Positions 61,706-64,000 of a DNA stretch of 64,000 bases are shown here, piece after piece. Every line of letters begins with the position of its first letter. Within the stretch, counting starts at the first letter, position 1. The translations under genes were made by a program, and so were the position numbers. The notes under the pieces are model-generated. The model searched no databases. It was given only the letters and a program-made list of their open reading frames with translations, and was not told the DNA's origin. Source of the stretch: Mycobacterium sp. Aquia_213 (GTDB lineage Bacteria > Actinomycetota > Actinomycetes > Mycobacteriales > Mycobacteriaceae). Where the stretch lies: assembly GCF_026625985.1 (NCBI RefSeq), contig NZ_CP113116.1:1798001-1862000 (forward strand). The letters run 5' to 3'.

Positions 61706-63108
61706 TGAACGCATTCCACTCGTCGTGGTTCTACTGGGCAATCGGCGTAGCGATCGGATTTCCGGTCACGCTGATCCTGCTTACCGAGCTGCACCACGCG
61801 CTCCTTCGCCGAAACAATCGCCTGGCCAAGCAGGTCAGCCTGCTACGCAACTTCCTGCTGCCGCTGGGCGCGCTGTTGCTGCTGCTCGTCAACGCCGCGC
61901 AGATCTCGTCCGGAGACGGCGTGGTGCGCATCCTGTCCACGCTGTTCGGCTTCCTGGTGTTGGTCATGTTGCTGTCCGGGCTCAACGCGACCGTATTTGA
62001 GGGCGCACCCCAAGACAGCTGGCGCAAGCGACTACCCACGATTTTCCTCGACGTCACCCGATTCGTCCTGATCGGCGTCGGCCTGGCCGTCATCTTGTCC
62101 GTCATTTGGGGTGTGCGGGTCGGTGGTCTGTTCACCGCGCTGGGCGTGACGTCGGTCGTGCTCGGTTTGATGCTGCAGAATTCCGTAGGCCAGATCGTGT
62201 CGGGCCTGTTCATGTTGTTCGAACAGCCCTTCCGCATCGACGATTGGCTCGACGCGTCCAATGAGCGCGGGCGCGTCATCGAGGTGAACTGGCGGGCGGT
62301 CCACATCCAAACCGGCAGTGGAATACGGGTCGTGCCGAACTCGATGCTGGCCAGTACCTCGTTCACGAACCTCAGTCGCCCGCCCGGGACGCACAAGCTG
62401 TCGATCAAGACGACGTTTGCGGCCGCGGACCCACCCGATCGAGTCTGTGCAATGTTGACTCGGGTCGCCTCTGAGCTGCCGCAACTCAAGACGGGCAGCG
62501 TTCCCCGTTCGGTCCCGGTCGGCAAGGGCGAGTACGCCACGAGTATCGGGCTGAACTCGCCCGCCGAGGATGGCGGCGCGCGATCAACCTTTCTGCGCTG
62601 GATCTGGTACGCCGCACGGCGGGAAGAACTGCACCTCGACGACGCCGACGACGACTATTCGACCAGGGAACGGGTCGAAGACGCGTTGCGATCCGTGGTG
62701 GCGCCGGCGTTGCGGCTCAGCGTTGCCGATCAGCAGTCGCTGCACTCCTCGGCGCGCATCGTCCTCTACGGCGCCGATGAAATTGTCGAGTACGCCGGGC
62801 AGGTGCCGGCCGGGATGACGTTCGTGATCGCCGGGCGGGTGCAGATGATGGCGACGGCCGAGGACGGGTCGGTGGTGCCGATCAACACGCTGGAGGCGGG
62901 CTCCTTCCTGGGCCTGACCGCGCTCACCCGGCAACCGAACCTCGCGAGCGCGTACGCCTTGGAAGAGGTCACCGCGTTGATTATCGATCGCGAACACCTC
63001 GAGCACCTCGTGATGCGTGAACCGTTGCTGCTACAGGACTTTGGCAACATCCTGGAAGAGCGGCAAAGCAAAGTGCGGCAAGCCGAGCGTGGTGAGCGCG
63101 TCGGGTGA
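61705..63108 (+). CDS. MscS-type channel with C-terminal cyclic-nucleotide-like domain
   Basis: 467 residues, Rv2434c type. Hydrophobic helices at about 8-28, 45-63, 73-93 and 117-140 precede the MscS pore region (GLFTALGVTSVVLGLMLQNSVGQIVSGLF) and beta domain. The last 120 residues have a cNMP-binding fold (YAGQVPAGMTFVIAGRVQMM, LEAGSFLGLTALTRQP), but the ribose-binding Glu position is Leu404 and the phosphate Arg position is Asn412, so normal cyclic-nucleotide binding is doubtful. The ATG overlaps the receptor stop (TAATG), so the two proteins are made together. Confidence 0.88.
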   Translation: MNAFHSSWFYWAIGVAIGFPVTLILLTELHHALLRRNNRLAKQVSLLRNFLLPLGALLLLLVNAAQISSGDGVVRILSTLFGFLVLVMLLSGLNATVFEGAPQDSWRKRLPTIFLDVTRFVLIGVGLAVILSVIWGVRVGGLFTALGVTSVVLGLMLQNSVGQIVSGLFMLFEQPFRIDDWLDASNERGRVIEVNWRAVHIQTGSGIRVVPNSMLASTSFTNLSRPPGTHKLSIKTTFAAADPPDRVCAMLTRVASELPQLKTGSVPRSVPVGKGEYATSIGLNSPAEDGGARSTFLRWIWYAARREELHLDDADDDYSTRERVEDALRSVVAPALRLSVADQQSLHSSARIVLYGADEIVEYAGQVPAGMTFVIAGRVQMMATAEDGSVVPINTLEAGSFLGLTALTRQPNLASAYALEEVTALIIDREHLEHLVMREPLLLQDFGNILEERQSKVRQAERGERVG

Positions 63109-63154
63109 GCCCGACCGCCACCCAGGCCGACTTACCTGGCTGGCTCAAGCCCGT

Positions 63155-63160
63155 TACCCT
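63155..63160 (+). promoter_or_regulatory. Candidate -10 (TACCCT) for leaderless proA
   Basis: TACCCT ends six bases before ATG 63167; no ribosome-binding site is seen. Confidence 0.5.
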
Positions 63161-63166
63161 GGATCA

Positions 63167-64000
63167 ATGAGTCTGCAAGCGCCATCGCGTCCTGGCCTGC
63201 GTCAGGAGGTCCACAACGCCGCCCGCCGCGCCCGCGCCGCGTCCCGTGCGCTGGCGTTGTTGCCGACGGTTGCCAAGGACCAGGCGCTGCAGTCCGCGGC
63301 CGAAGCGATCATCGCCAACACCAGGCAGATCCTGGCCGCCAACGCCGAAGATCTGAAGGCCGCCCGGACCGCGGGGACACCCAACGCGATGCTCGACCGG
63401 TTGGCGTTGGACCCCAAGCGGGTGGACGGAATCGCCGCTGGTCTGCGCCAGGTTGCGGGGCTCCCCGACCCGGTCGGCGAGGTCCTGCGCGGTTACACGT
63501 TGCCCAATGGGCTGCAATTGCGTCAGCAGCGGGTTCCGCTCGGCGTGATCGGCATGATCTACGAGGGCCGGCCCAATGTCACCGTCGACGCCTTCGGGCT
63601 GGCGCTCAAGTCCGGCAATGCCGTGCTGCTGCGGGGCAGTTCATCGGCGGCGCGATCCAACCAGGCACTGGTCGATGCGCTGCGGGCATCACTGGTCAGC
63701 GAGGACTTGCCCGCCGACGCGGTCCAGCTGCTCTCGGCCGATGACCGGTCTACGGTCACCCACCTGATCCAGGCGCGCGGCCTGGTCGATGTCGTGATCC
63801 CGCGCGGGGGAGCGAGCCTGATCGACGCGGTGGTCCGCGACGCCCAGGTGCCCACCATCGAGACCGGTGTCGGCAACTGTCACGTCTACGTGGACGGCGG
63901 CGCTGACCTGGATGTGGCGGAACGGGTTCTGCTGAACTCCAAGACCCGGCGGCCCAGCGTGTGCAATGCGGCCGAGACGCTGTTGGTCGACGCCGCGATT
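63167..64000 (+). CDS. proA: Gamma-glutamyl phosphate reductase, cut by window edge
   Basis: 278 codons are in the window and the frame is still open. ProA reduces gamma-glutamyl phosphate to glutamate semialdehyde in proline synthesis, the step after ProB. The aldehyde-dehydrogenase-type fold is clear: VPLGVIGMIYEGRPNVTVDAF, ALKSGNAVLLRGSS, ETGVGNCHVYVD, and the catalytic cysteine in RRPSVCNAAETLL. Here it follows the MscS gene directly; in M. tuberculosis the oxyR'-ahpC-ahpD and PE25-PPE41 genes lie between. Confidence 0.96.
   Translation, partial: MSLQAPSRPGLRQEVHNAARRARAASRALALLPTVAKDQALQSAAEAIIANTRQILAANAEDLKAARTAGTPNAMLDRLALDPKRVDGIAAGLRQVAGLPDPVGEVLRGYTLPNGLQLRQQRVPLGVIGMIYEGRPNVTVDAFGLALKSGNAVLLRGSSSAARSNQALVDALRASLVSEDLPADAVQLLSADDRSTVTHLIQARGLVDVVIPRGGASLIDAVVRDAQVPTIETGVGNCHVYVDGGADLDVAERVLLNSKTRRPSVCNAAETLLVDAAI

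Overview
The window is a 64 kb piece of a mycobacterial chromosome. The evidence is the high GC content, many GTG/TTG starts, gene order that matches the Mycobacterium tuberculosis Rv2471-Rv2427c segment as I recall it, a MIRU element, and proteins such as RpfE, LipP, GlbO and a mycothiol-linked DsbA-like reductase. The organism is probably a slow-growing non-tuberculous Mycobacterium: the M. tuberculosis backbone is present, but two blocks of accessory genes are inserted and the ahpC/ahpD/PE25/PPE41 block is missing next to proA. No insertion sequences, prophage, CRISPR array or rRNA were seen.

Layout. 1-7.9 kb: alpha-glucosidase (cut by the edge), truncated haemoglobin, HNH nuclease, small envelope proteins, aminopeptidase N, DsbA-like reductase, rpiB, an Nei-type DNA glycosylase and a secreted Pro/Trp-rich protein. 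7.9-16 kb: LipP, tRNA-Gly and tRNA-Pro, then the proteostasis group tig-clpP1-clpP2-clpX with a candidate ClgR box, mmuM and an MFS permease. 16-25.3 kb: the CoA-dependent 2-oxoacid:ferredoxin oxidoreductase korAB (split by a MIRU), mobA, a 1.1 kb non-coding region before rpfE, a DUF4331 protein, a trans-acting enoyl reductase-like protein, a DUF937 protein and a lectin-LysM protein. 25.4-38.3 kb: housekeeping genes valS-folC-DUF4233-ndk, rne, dctA and rplU-rpmA-obgE-proB.

38.3-49.6 kb is an accessory block between proB and nadE: TetR/P450 pair, sirtuin, a membrane Ser/Thr kinase, a flavin-dependent oxidoreductase, a family III CoA-transferase with unusual domain order, a PucR regulator, a decayed ATPase/LuxR-type pseudogene, a secreted CHAP protein and a lipoprotein. 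49.7-51.7 kb is nadE. 51.8-57.9 kb is a second accessory block: a GntR/UTRA regulator facing a tightly overlapping operon of MmgE/PrpD dehydratase, isocitrate-lyase-family lyase, LeuC-like and LeuD-like subunits and a PEBP protein. Together these have the enzyme classes for dehydrating, rehydrating and cleaving a methylcitrate-like or dimethylmalate-like acid. 57.9-64 kb returns to the backbone: an isoprenylcysteine-methyltransferase-like protein, ribokinase, a membrane receptor with a degenerate class III cyclase domain translationally coupled to an MscS channel with a degenerate cyclic-nucleotide domain, and proA (cut by the edge).

The most interesting signals are the GntR-controlled organic-acid operon with its 30 bp palindromic operator, the cyclase/channel pair in which both partners have lost nucleotide-handling residues, active-site or zinc-site cysteine losses in two redox/DNA-repair proteins, the MIRU inserted into the korA/korB junction, and a repeated promoter pattern that places at least ten genes on probable leaderless mRNAs. 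Gene names rest on recognising sequence motifs and remembered orthologues; no database search was run.
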